The position numbers and the translations under genes were made by a program. The notes under the pieces were generated by a model. It worked only from the letters and a program-made list of their open reading frames with translations. It was not told where the DNA came from and ran no database searches. A stretch of DNA of 34,249 nt from Actinomadura logoneensis (lineage in GTDB: Bacteria; Actinomycetota; Actinomycetes; Streptosporangiales; Streptosporangiaceae). Of this stretch, positions 15,689-25,173 are shown piece by piece (positions within the stretch are counted from its first letter, which is position 1; each line of letters starts with the position of its first letter). The stretch lies in assembly GCF_003428695.1 (NCBI RefSeq), contig NZ_QURH01000121.1:1-34249 (forward strand), written 5' to 3'.

Positions 15689-17281
15689 TCAGCGGATCCG
15701 GTAATTGTCCAGTGGCCGGACGTTGTCGCTCGGCTGCTCGGCCGCCTTGGTCACGCCGACCCATGTAGGCGTGGGATCAGGCGACTTGGCGCAGCGAAGG
15801 TCCACCAGCCCATGGTCCTTCGGCAGCGTGCCGTCCCGCAGATAGTCGATGAGAGGCTTGTCGAGGCAGGCATTGCCCGCGAGGGTGATGGCGTGGCGAC
15901 CGCCGCCCTGCTCTACGACAAAGCGCGAGTTGGGCATGGCCTTGGCCATCTCCACACCACCCTGGTAGACGGTCGCGGCGTCCTCGGTGGCCTGGAACAG
16001 CAGCGCAGCAGGAAGCCCCTTGCCGGTAATACGGGTACGTTCTCCGCCCTTACCCGCCCAGAAAACGCAGGCCGCGTTGTACCACATGTTGCTGTAGGTG
16101 TAATAGTGCGCCTTCTTGTCGATGCGCGCCTGATCCTTGCGCCAGAAACTCCAATCCCGCGGCCAGGTGCTGTCACTGCACTGGACGGCGTTGTAGAGGT
16201 CGAAGGAGTCGTCGTTGGGGTCCGGGGCCGCGTACCTGTTATAGGCGACCCGCAGCGGCCCAGCGTCATTGCTGTTGGTGTAGGCGGCGAGGACCGTCGC
16301 CAGGCGTGGCCACTTGGCCGGGTCATAACCGCCTGCGAGCTGGGTGTCATCCCACTCGTCCGCGCCGATCTTGCCGTCCACCGGCGTTTTACCCAGTGAG
16401 GCGCGCATCGCATACCACTTACGTTCGACACCGGCCGCGTCCGTGCCGAGGTGATAGACGCCGTCCGCTTTGGCGACCCACTGAGTGAATGCTTTGAAGC
16501 GTTTTTCGTGCTGGAGGTCCTGTCGGACGTTCTGCTCGTACCAGCTGATGTGCGGGCCGACGATGCTGTCCAGGACGAGTCGCTTCACATGTCCCGGGAA
16601 CAGCTGGCCGTATGTCGACCCCAGGGTCGTCCCGTAGGACCAGCCGAAGAAGCTGATCTTGCCGGCGCCCAGCGCCCGCCTGATGTCGTCCATGTCGCGG
16701 ACGATGTCCACGGTCCGGAGGTGTGGGAGCAGGTCGGCGTACTTGGCGGCACAGTCGGCCGCATAGCCCGCCGCCTTGCGCAGCCAGGCGCCCTCGGTGC
16801 CGGCGCTGGGCTGGTAGTCGGGCCGTGGACCGTCGAAATAGTGCGGGTCGCAGGCCATATGCGGCTCGCTGCCCTGCGTTCCGCGCAGGTCGAACCCGAT
16901 CCAGTCGTAGGACGCGGCGACGTCGGCGGGGAGTTTCGACGGGACCCATGGTGCCATCCACAGGCCGCTGATGCCCGGACCGCCGGGGTTGAGCAGGATC
17001 GGCCCCTGCCGCTCGCCGGCCGGGGCCGTCGCGGGCAGCCGGTTCACCGCGATCTTGATCTTGGGCCCGTCCGGACGGGCGTGGTCGAGCGGCACCTCCA
17101 GCTTGGCGCAGAGCAGCCGGGGGTTCTGGGAGTCGTTGCACGACTTCCAGTTCAGGTGCGGCCGGTACCCGGCGGTCCCCGAGGGGGCGCGGCCGGGAGC
17201 GGCCTGGGCGGGCAGGGCGGCGGCGACCAGGGCGGACGATGCCGCAGCGGCGGTCAGCGCCAGCCCGACGGATCTCCTCAT
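15689..17281 (-). CDS. Secreted tripeptidyl-aminopeptidase-like hydrolase
   Basis: Alpha/beta hydrolase of 530 residues related to the Streptomyces Tap/SlpD tripeptidyl aminopeptidases (peptidase family S33). A Sec signal peptide (MRRSVGLALTAAAASSALVA, likely cut after AQA near residue 27) marks it as exported. The oxyanion segment is NPGGPG (98-103), the nucleophile is in GWSYGT (S215), the acid is in ATEDA (D434) and the histidine is in GGRHAI (H463). Several cysteines (C48, C58, C144, C177, C368, C405) may form disulfides. The start has GGAGGAGACAG upstream. It would trim peptides outside the cell. The substrate range is not readable. Confidence 0.88.
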   Translation of the reverse strand: MRRSVGLALTAAAASSALVAAALPAQAAPGRAPSGTAGYRPHLNWKSCNDSQNPRLLCAKLEVPLDHARPDGPKIKIAVNRLPATAPAGERQGPILLNPGGPGISGLWMAPWVPSKLPADVAASYDWIGFDLRGTQGSEPHMACDPHYFDGPRPDYQPSAGTEGAWLRKAAGYAADCAAKYADLLPHLRTVDIVRDMDDIRRALGAGKISFFGWSYGTTLGSTYGQLFPGHVKRLVLDSIVGPHISWYEQNVRQDLQHEKRFKAFTQWVAKADGVYHLGTDAAGVERKWYAMRASLGKTPVDGKIGADEWDDTQLAGGYDPAKWPRLATVLAAYTNSNDAGPLRVAYNRYAAPDPNDDSFDLYNAVQCSDSTWPRDWSFWRKDQARIDKKAHYYTYSNMWYNAACVFWAGKGGERTRITGKGLPAALLFQATEDAATVYQGGVEMAKAMPNSRFVVEQGGGRHAITLAGNACLDKPLIDYLRDGTLPKDHGLVDLRCAKSPDPTPTWVGVTKAAEQPSDNVRPLDNYRIR

Positions 17282-17423
17282 GCGTCTGTCTCCTCCACTG
17301 CGCGGAACCGGGACGTGGAAGGCCCCGCGGGGCTCGGTGGCCCGTGAGAAGCATGTGGCAGTGCAATGTCACGCACTACCACCATGCAGACCCGTTGCCG
17401 AACCGTGACCGACTCCGAGAGAA

Positions 17424-17459
17424 AAAGCGAAGGCCCCGGGAGGGGGACTCCCAGGGCCT
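17424..17459 (-). terminator. Intrinsic terminator of the rpsB-cdsA block
   Basis: A 12-base stem, AGGCCCCGGGAG / CTCCCAGGGCCT (17431-17442 and 17448-17459, one mismatch), with loop GGGGA. On the minus strand it is followed by TCGCTTTTTCTC, a real U tract, 40 bases past the cdsA stop. This is the clearest classical terminator in the window. Confidence 0.88.
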
Positions 17460-17499
17460 GCTCATGGTCAACGTATTGCCGGACGTTCCGCCGACCTGT

Positions 17500-18618
17500 C
17501 TATGCGGGGACGAAAAGCTCCAGCAGCAGCCACACGATCGGAGCCGTCGCGACAAGGGAATCGAGACGGTCCATGACGCCGCCGTGCTCCGGCAGCAGCG
17601 TCCCCATGTCCTTGATGCCGAGATCGCGCTTCAGCATGGACTCGATGAGGTCGCCCACCGTGGCGGTGACGACGGCCGCCAGGCCGATCACCACGCCCTG
17701 CCACCACTGGCCGTCGTCCAGGAGCGTCGCCACCAGGATGCCGCCCACCACCATGCAGGTGATGGCCGATCCGGTGACGCCCTCCCACGTCTTCTTGGGG
17801 CTGATCGTGGGCGCGAGCTTGTGCTTGCCCAGGAACGACCCCGCGAAGAAGCCGCCGATGTCGCTCGCCACCGTCACCGCGATGAAGATGACGATGCGGT
17901 GGTCCCCGTCGTCCGGCTTCATGAGCAGCGCGACCACGCCGCCCATCAGGATCAGGTAGCCGATCGAGAACACGCCGGCGGTGACGTCCCGGACATAGCC
18001 CTCCGCGCCGTCCACCATGCGTGTCACCAGGACCGCCAGGGTGGTCAGCGCCAGCACCGCCACGAGCCCGTTGGTGCCCCACACATAGGCGACCACCGGT
18101 GAGGCCACCATGCCCGCCGCCAGCGGGATGAACGGGACCTCGATCTCGCGCGTCCGGAAGGCGTCGGTCAGCTCACGCAGACCGAGCAGCAGGAACCCCA
18201 CCATGACGACGAGGAAGATCTGCTTGAACGTGTAGAGGGAGAGCAGGACGAGCGCGCCGAGCGTGACGCCCACACCGATGGCGACCGGCAGGTTGCGGCC
18301 CGCCTTCTTCCGCTTCACCGGCTGGTCGGTGGCGCCGTCACCGGCCCCGGACCCGCCGTTCGCCGCGGAATCGCCGCCGAGCGGGGAGGCCGGCCCGCCG
18401 CCCTCCCGGGCGCGGGACGCTTCGCTCCCCATGCCTGAAGCGGCGCTCGCCTCCACCGGGGTCCTCCCGGGTTCGGCATGAGCGCCGCCTTCGTCCGCCG
18501 CTGCGGACTCGGTCGCCGGACGGTCCGCTGGACCCGCCTCACCGGGCGGGTCCACGGGACCGGGGGTGACCGGCTCGTCCGGGGAGCGAGCGGGCCCCCC
18601 GGCGTTGTCCAGTTCCAT
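17500..18618 (-). CDS. cdsA: Phosphatidate cytidylyltransferase CdsA
   Basis: Membrane enzyme that makes CDP-diacylglycerol from phosphatidate and CTP, 372 residues. About 100 N-terminal residues are hydrophilic and rich in A, G, P and E, then KRKKAGRNLPVAIGVG leads into about eight membrane helices. The family signature is present (SPKKTWEGVTGS, then VGDLIESMLKRDLGIKDMGTLLPEHGGVMDRLDSL in the C-terminal region, residues about 313-347). The ATG overlaps the last base of the frr stop (TGATG), so the two are coupled. The disordered N-terminal extension is common in actinobacterial CdsA but long here. Confidence 0.94.
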   Translation of the reverse strand: MELDNAGGPARSPDEPVTPGPVDPPGEAGPADRPATESAAADEGGAHAEPGRTPVEASAASGMGSEASRAREGGGPASPLGGDSAANGGSGAGDGATDQPVKRKKAGRNLPVAIGVGVTLGALVLLSLYTFKQIFLVVMVGFLLLGLRELTDAFRTREIEVPFIPLAAGMVASPVVAYVWGTNGLVAVLALTTLAVLVTRMVDGAEGYVRDVTAGVFSIGYLILMGGVVALLMKPDDGDHRIVIFIAVTVASDIGGFFAGSFLGKHKLAPTISPKKTWEGVTGSAITCMVVGGILVATLLDDGQWWQGVVIGLAAVVTATVGDLIESMLKRDLGIKDMGTLLPEHGGVMDRLDSLVATAPIVWLLLELFVPA

Positions 18619-19187
18619 CAAACCTCGAGCAGTTCGGCCTTCTTGTGGTCGAGCAGCTCGTCGATCTGGGCCACGTACCGGTGCGTGGCGTCGTCGAGCT
18701 CCTTCTCCGCGCGCCGGACCTCGTCCTCACCGGCCTCGCCGTCCTTGGCGAGCTTGTCGAGGGCGTCCTTGGCGCGGCGCCGGATGTTGCGGACCGACAC
18801 CTTGGCGTCCTCGGCCTTGCCGCCGGCGACCTTGATGAACTCCTTGCGGCGCTCCTCCGAGAGCTCGGGGAAGACCACCCGGATGACGTTGCCGTCGTTG
18901 GACGGGTTGACGCCGAGGTCGCTGTCGCGGATCGCGCGCTCGACCGCCGCCATGGACGACTTGTCGAACACCTGCACGATCACCAGCCGCGGCTCGGGCA
19001 GCGTGAACGAGGCGAGCTGGTTGATCGGCGTGGGCGTGCCGTAGTACTCCGCGGTGATCTTGTTGAACATCGCGGGGGTGACCCGTCCGGTGCGGATGGC
19101 ATGGAAGTCCTCCTTGGCGACCGCGACCGCCTTCTCCATCTTCTCCTCGGCCTCGAGGAGGGTCTCGTCGATCACTTCGACTCCCAT
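18618..19187 (-). CDS. frr: Ribosome recycling factor
   Basis: Releases ribosomes from mRNA after termination together with EF-G. It has 189 residues, four more than most members. Core sequence [34 protein letters not shown], then [18 protein letters not shown] and the C-terminal helices [12 protein letters not shown]. The ATG gives [12 protein letters not shown]; a GTG three codons later (VIDETLLE) would give a more usual length. It sits 21 bases after pyrH and is coupled to cdsA downstream. Confidence 0.96.
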   Translation of the reverse strand: MGVEVIDETLLEAEEKMEKAVAVAKEDFHAIRTGRVTPAMFNKITAEYYGTPTPINQLASFTLPEPRLVIVQVFDKSSMAAVERAIRDSDLGVNPSNDGNVIRVVFPELSEERRKEFIKVAGGKAEDAKVSVRNIRRRAKDALDKLAKDGEAGEDEVRRAEKELDDATHRYVAQIDELLDHKKAELLEV

Positions 19188-19208
19188 GTCATCCGATGAA
19201 CCGTGCCG

Positions 19209-20908
<1,700 letters not shown>

Positions 20909-20948
20909 CGCTCTTCGCTTCTCTCGTCAGTGGTCGTGGTGCCCATGG

Positions 20949-20992
20949 CGATCCCCGGCGGCCGCCTCGGGTGGGCGGCGCACCGGGGATCG
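20949..20992 (-). terminator. Attenuator-type hairpin between rpsB and tsf
   Basis: Outer arms CGATCCCCGG (20949-20958) and CCGGGGATCG (20983-20992) enclose inner arms GCCGCC (20961-20966) and GGCGGC (20974-20979). It begins five bases after the rpsB stop. No U tract follows on the minus strand. It is likely a partial terminator or processing stem that sets the rpsB to tsf ratio. Such rpsB-tsf attenuation is known in enteric bacteria; here it is inference. Confidence 0.65.
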
Positions 20993-20997
20993 GGGGC

Positions 20998-21921
20998 TCA
21001 GGACTGGTCGGACTCGGACGGCTTCTCGGTCGCCTCGGCCTCGGGGGCGGCCTCGTCGCCGGCGGCGGCGGGGGCCTCCGCGGCGGCGTCCTCGGCGGGG
21101 GTCTCCTTGGCGGCCTCGGCCGGGGCCTCCTCGGCGGACTTGCCCTCGAGCAGCTCGCGCTCCCACTCGGCCAGCGGCTCGGCGGCGGCGCCGCCCTCGG
21201 CCGGCTTCTCGTCGCCGCCCTGGGCGCCGGCGCGGGCGATGAGCCCGTCGGCGACGGCGTCGGCGACCACGCGGGTCAGCATCGCGACCGAGCGGATGGC
21301 GTCGTCGTTGCCCGGGATCGGGTAGTCGACCTCGTCCGGGTCGCAGTTGGTGTCCAGGATGGCCACGACCGGGATGCCGAGCTTCTTCGCCTCGTTGACG
21401 GCGATGTGCTCCTTCTTGGTGTCCACGATCCAGATGGCGGAGGGGACCTTCGCCATGTCGCGGATGCCGCCGAGGGTGCGCTCCAGCTTGTCCTTCTCGC
21501 GACGCAGGCCGAGCAGCTCCTTCTTGGTCATGCCGGAGCCGGCCACGTCGTCGTAGTTGATCTCCTCCAGCTCCTTGAGCCGGGTGAGCCGCTTGTGGAC
21601 GGTGGAGAAGTTGGTGAGCATGCCGCCCAGCCAGCGCTGGTTGACGTACGGCATCCCGACCCGGGTCGCCTGCTCGGCGATGGCCTCCTGGGCCTGCTTC
21701 TTGGTACCGACGAACAGGATCGTGCCGCCGTGCGCGACCGTGGCCTTGACGAACTCGTAGGCACGGTCGATGTAGGACAGCGACTGCTGCAGGTCGATGA
21801 TGTAGATGCCGTTGCGCTCAGTGAGGATGAAGCGCTTCATCTTCGGGTTCCACCGGCGGGTCTGGTGGCCGAAGTGGACGCCGCTCTCGAGGAGCTGCCG
21901 CATGGTGACGACGGGAGCCAT
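20998..21921 (-). CDS. rpsB: 30S ribosomal protein S2
   Basis: Ribosomal protein S2, 307 residues. Core residues about 1-245 are standard ([45 protein letters not shown]). A C-terminal tail of about 60 residues, rich in Ala and Glu, is acidic and likely disordered, as seen in many actinobacteria. The start is the ATG of MAPVVTMRQ with AGGAG upstream; a frame extension of 40 residues further upstream has no family support. First gene of rpsB-tsf-pyrH-frr-cdsA. Confidence 0.97.
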   Translation of the reverse strand: MAPVVTMRQLLESGVHFGHQTRRWNPKMKRFILTERNGIYIIDLQQSLSYIDRAYEFVKATVAHGGTILFVGTKKQAQEAIAEQATRVGMPYVNQRWLGGMLTNFSTVHKRLTRLKELEEINYDDVAGSGMTKKELLGLRREKDKLERTLGGIRDMAKVPSAIWIVDTKKEHIAVNEAKKLGIPVVAILDTNCDPDEVDYPIPGNDDAIRSVAMLTRVVADAVADGLIARAGAQGGDEKPAEGGAAAEPLAEWERELLEGKSAEEAPAEAAKETPAEDAAAEAPAAAGDEAAPEAEATEKPSESDQS

Positions 21922-22227
21922 AGCCCGTGTTCTCCTGTCCGGCCCGGCCTTGTGGGGCGGGGCCACGTCTCGGTTGGTTTCCGGCGCCCGGACCCTGCCC
22001 CACCGCCGCAGACGACGGACCGAGAGGCAGATGCCCCACACCAGGTGGCGGGCGGGCGCGTGAATTCGGCCGCCCGGGGTTGACCACCGTGCGACCGTTA
22101 CCCAAGTCTACGGGATGACGGGACCTGACGAGGAACCAACCGACCTCCGCGGGCCGCCGGGACCGGGGTTATCCACAGAACGGGCGTCCGGTGGCGGCCA
22201 CGGTCGGGCCCTGGGCACCCTCGATCC
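21922..22227. other. Gap between rpsB and the M23-like gene
   Basis: About 306 bases between divergent genes. It should hold the rpsB promoter; TAGACT on the minus strand (near 22109-22114) is the best -10 and the -35 is poor. The leader of rpsB would be about 180 bases, long enough for an autoregulatory fold, though I cannot recognise one. A DnaA-box-like site lies at 22169-22177, closer to the M23 gene. Confidence 0.45.
22169..22177 (+). promoter_or_regulatory. DnaA-box-like site 2
   Basis: TTATCCACA, perfect DnaA box, in the context GGTTATCCACAGAACGGG. It lies 51 bases upstream of the M23-like start codon and shares the 12-mer GTTATCCACAGA with sites near 11355 and 24747. Function unproven. 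Confidence 0.5.
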
Positions 22228-23457
22228 ATGTCCCTGCTCACAACGCTGATCATCTGCCTGCTGGCCGTATCCGGCCCGATTCCGGGGATCTTCGAGCCTG
22301 CTCGGTCTCCTTCCCGGATCCAGTGGCCATCGTCCCGCTCCGCCGCCCCGTCCCCGCTGGGACGGGGCGCAGGGCCTTTACGCCGCCTGGACACGGACGC
22401 GTCTGAGACCGATGCGGTCGCGAGTCGGATATTCACGACGCTCGGGCCTGTGGCCAGCACGACAGGGCTCTATCCGACCTTGATCGGCAGCCGTGAGATC
22501 TCGATCGGCGGTCCTGAGAATTTGATGTCTCCCAGCAGCGCGATCGCGGCGAACCCCGCGCTGATCGAAGAGAACAGCGCAGAGGCGCCCTCCCGGGAAG
22601 GGCCAAGCGATCGCGCTGCTCCGTCCGACCCGACAAGGAGATCATCCACCCCGGAGGCGACGGGCTGGCGGTGGCCGCTCGGGCCGCCCGCCCCCGCCGT
22701 GATTCGCGGCTTCAGTCCGCCCACCTCGCCGTGGCTGCCCGGCCACCGCGGCGTCGATCTCGCCGCATCGCCCGGGGCTCCGGTGTACGCGGCCGGGCCA
22801 GGCCGGGTCTCCTACGCCGGCGCTCTGGCAGGGCGGGGTGTGGTCGCGATCACCCATGGTGAGCTGCGGACCACCTACCTGCCGGTCCGCCCCGCCGTCA
22901 CGGTGGGCCGCGACGTACCGGCAGGTGCTCGTATCGGCACCGTGGATCCCTCCGCACCGGCCCACTGCTCGCAGGCGTGCCTGCATTGGGGGTTGCTGCG
23001 CGGCACCACGTATCTGGATCCGCTTGCCCTGGTTCATCCCCTCGTACGTCTGCTACCGCTCTGGGAGCCGAACCCTGCTCCTGTGCCGTTCGACGGCCTG
23101 CCTTCGCCGACTTCCCCAAGCACGCCTTCTCGGCCCGGAGCACACTCTTCGCCGGATCTTCAAGCTCCACCCCTCGCACGACCTGAACGCGTCCGCCGCA
23201 CCCCTGCAGCGGCCTCCCAACTGCCGAAGGGGGACCGTCCGCTGCGCCCTGCCCTCAGTGGCGCCTCGGCAGCCGTTGCGGGCACGCTGACCTGCCTCGT
23301 CCTCGCACTCTCCTTGGCCTTCGTACGCAGGGGACGCGGCCGTCCTCGAGCCCGGTTGCCCGAAGGGCCGCCGGATCAGGAGCCCGCACCGAACGTCATC
23401 GATCTGGCTCACGAACGCCGCCTACGCCGTCCCACCGCGTCACACCCGCCTCGTTGA
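22228..23457 (+). CDS. M23-type peptidoglycan peptidase-like protein
   Basis: Exported or membrane-anchored protein of 409 residues. A hydrophobic N-terminus (MSLLTTLIICLLAVSGPIPG) looks like a signal peptide. A low-complexity stretch runs to about residue 145, then the LytM/M23 fold: HRGVDLAA supplies zinc ligands H173 and D177, and CLHWGLLRG supplies H253. The usual HxH has Cys251 in place of the first, catalytic histidine, and Cys247 nearby could pair with it. A P/S-rich linker and a membrane segment (about 345-370, GTLTCLVLALSLAFV) end in a basic tail. It is the known neighbour of rpsB in actinobacteria (divergent). It may be a non-catalytic cell-wall or regulator protein. No strong ribosome site is visible. 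Confidence 0.82.
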   Translation: MSLLTTLIICLLAVSGPIPGIFEPARSPSRIQWPSSRSAAPSPLGRGAGPLRRLDTDASETDAVASRIFTTLGPVASTTGLYPTLIGSREISIGGPENLMSPSSAIAANPALIEENSAEAPSREGPSDRAAPSDPTRRSSTPEATGWRWPLGPPAPAVIRGFSPPTSPWLPGHRGVDLAASPGAPVYAAGPGRVSYAGALAGRGVVAITHGELRTTYLPVRPAVTVGRDVPAGARIGTVDPSAPAHCSQACLHWGLLRGTTYLDPLALVHPLVRLLPLWEPNPAPVPFDGLPSPTSPSTPSRPGAHSSPDLQAPPLARPERVRRTPAAASQLPKGDRPLRPALSGASAAVAGTLTCLVLALSLAFVRRGRGRPRARLPEGPPDQEPAPNVIDLAHERRLRRPTASHPPR

Positions 23458-23528
23458 GGATGCGCGAAGCGACCCCCTCGTTAGGGAGGCACGAAGCGAC
23501 CGCTCCTTCGGCGTCGAGGCGCGGCGGC

Positions 23529-24485
23529 TCAATCGGCGACGCCCCGGGGGTGCGCCTGTCGGTGAACCTGCTTCAGGCGCTCTACGGAGACATGGGTGTA
23601 GAGCTGGGTGGTCTGGAGGGAGGCGTGACCAAGGATCTCCTGGACACTGCGCAGGTCCGCCCCGCCCTCCAGGAGGTGGGTGGCCGCGGTATGGCGTAGG
23701 CCGTGCGGCGCCAGATCCGGCACCTCGCCGACCTCAGCGATCCGCCTGTGCACGATCCGCCGGGCGCTCGTCGGGTGCAGCCGGCCTCCGCGCACGCCAA
23801 GGAACAGAGCGGGACCACTGTCCTCCGTCACCAGGTCTGGGCGGCCCGCGCGCAACCAGTCCCCCACGGCGCGGAGCGCCGGCTCGCCCAGCGGGACGGT
23901 GCGCTCCTTGTCGCCCTTCCCGAAGACCCGCACGGTCTTGCGGGCGGTGTCGACGTCGTCGATGTCGAGACCGCAGAGTTCGCTGACCCGCAAGCCCGCG
24001 CCGTAGAGCACTTCGAGGATGGCGAGGTCCCGCAGACCGATCGGGCCCGTGACGTCCATCTTGTCCAGCAGGCGCCCCACCTCGTCCTGGGCGAGGACCG
24101 TCGGCAGGTCGCGCGTCCGCTTCGGCGTGCCCAGCAGCGGTCCTGGGTCGCTCGGGAGAACACCGCGCCGGTACAGCCACCGGGTGAACGTCCTCGCCGC
24201 TGCGGTACGCCTGGCAAGGGTCGCCCGCGAACGCCCCATCGCGTACTGCCGCGCAAGCCACGCACGCAGGACGTTCAGATCGAGGTCACCGGGTGAGGAG
24301 AGCCCGACGGTCGAGCCATAACGTGAAAGGTCTTTGAGATCTCCCAGGTAGGCACGCAGCGTGTGCTCGGAGACATCGCGCTCCGCGGTCAGGAACGTCG
24401 CGAACTCGGCGAGCAGGCCGTCCAGCACGCCGCCGCTGTGCGCGTCCTCCTTCGGATGCCCGTCACTACCTTCCTCAGCATTCAC
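23529..24485 (-). CDS. xerC: Tyrosine recombinase XerC-like
   Basis: Site-specific recombinase, 318 residues from a GTG start; longer frames upstream lack family sequence, and the true start within 24485-24515 is uncertain. The SAM-like N-terminal DNA-binding domain (FATFLTAERDVSEHTLRAYLGDL) precedes the catalytic domain with R166 (AGLRVSEL), K190 (GKGDKER), H261 and R264 (HGLRHTAATH), H287 (GHASLQTTQ) and the nucleophile Y296 (QLYTHVS). All active residues are present. With XerD it would resolve chromosome dimers at dif; the place beside rpsB and dprA is that of the housekeeping xerC in actinobacteria. Confidence 0.9.
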   Translation of the reverse strand: MNAEEGSDGHPKEDAHSGGVLDGLLAEFATFLTAERDVSEHTLRAYLGDLKDLSRYGSTVGLSSPGDLDLNVLRAWLARQYAMGRSRATLARRTAAARTFTRWLYRRGVLPSDPGPLLGTPKRTRDLPTVLAQDEVGRLLDKMDVTGPIGLRDLAILEVLYGAGLRVSELCGLDIDDVDTARKTVRVFGKGDKERTVPLGEPALRAVGDWLRAGRPDLVTEDSGPALFLGVRGGRLHPTSARRIVHRRIAEVGEVPDLAPHGLRHTAATHLLEGGADLRSVQEILGHASLQTTQLYTHVSVERLKQVHRQAHPRGVAD

Positions 24486-24819
24486 AACCGCCACGTTGCG
24501 TCCCACACCCACCGAAATCAAGCACCGCCGCGTCCCCGGAGCCACCCGCGGTCCACGCCAGCCACGCTCCGGCTCGTCTCCAGCGCACTGAGGCGCGCTC
24601 CGAAGACCAGTAGACGGTTCCTGGAAGCAGCGCCCCGGTCCCACGGCAAGACCGCAGACGCTCGCCCCCACCTCGCACGTCCACAGGCGGCTGGTCGGCC
24701 CGTCCACTGAGACGGTCGCGCCGCACCACGAACGAGAACAGCCGAGTTATCCACAGAACGTGATTCGGCCAACACCGGCTGTTTCCGGGCGGCATCTTCG
24801 AAAGCCGGAGGTGAGGCCG
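24486..24819. other. Gap between xerC and yraN
   Basis: About 330 bases between divergent genes. It should hold promoters for both. A DnaA-box-like site lies at 24747-24755. I see no open frame with family support, no strong hairpin and no repeats. This is also the left edge of a block that appears inverted compared with other actinobacteria. Confidence 0.5.
24747..24755 (+). promoter_or_regulatory. DnaA-box-like site 3
   Basis: TTATCCACA, perfect DnaA box, within CGAGTTATCCACAGAACG. It is 65 bases upstream of yraN. It shares CGAGTTATCCACAGA with the site near 11355 and GTTATCCACAGAACG with the site at 22169. Function unproven. Confidence 0.5.
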
Positions 24820-25173
24820 ATGAACGGCAACCAGATGCTCGGACAGCGAGGCGAGGACGCGGCGGCCGCGTACCTGAAGCGCCTCGGATGGAACGTGCTC
24901 GACCGGAACTGGCGGTGCTCAGAAGGCGAACTCGACATCGTCGCCTACGACGGCCGGTTCCATGTGGCCTGCGAGGTGAAGACCCGCCGGTCGAAGGCGT
25001 TCGGTGATCCGCTCGAAGCGATCACGGAACGCAAGGCCGCGCGGTTACGGAAGCTTGCGCTGCGCTGGGCCGCCTCCAACCGGGTGCCGGGCGCGCACAT
25101 CCGCGTGGACGTCCTGGCGCTCGTCTGCCACGGCGAGGGCTTCGCTCTGGAGCACCTGCGGGGGGTGTGCTGA
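24820..25173 (+). CDS. yraN: YraN/UPF0102 family nuclease-like protein
   Basis: Small protein of 117 residues with the Holliday-junction-resolvase-like, restriction-endonuclease fold. The motif is GELDIVAYDG followed by ACEVKTRRS, giving E37, D39, E52 and K54 as the candidate metal/catalytic set. The ATG is preceded by GGAGGTGA at ideal distance. The stop is directly followed by the comM ATG, so they are coupled. Its role is poorly known. It always travels with comM and dprA, which points to DNA uptake or processing. Confidence 0.92.
   Translation: MNGNQMLGQRGEDAAAAYLKRLGWNVLDRNWRCSEGELDIVAYDGRFHVACEVKTRRSKAFGDPLEAITERKAARLRKLALRWAASNRVPGAHIRVDVLALVCHGEGFALEHLRGVC

Noticed and set aside
23529..24485. 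xerC-like gene as the integrase of an integrative element
   Set aside because: It lies at the conserved place near rpsB and dprA, with full housekeeping XerC features and no att repeats, tRNA or phage genes.
22169..24755. DnaA boxes as a replication origin
   Set aside because: Only single boxes far apart and no dnaA, dnaN, gyrB or AT-rich unwinding region nearby.
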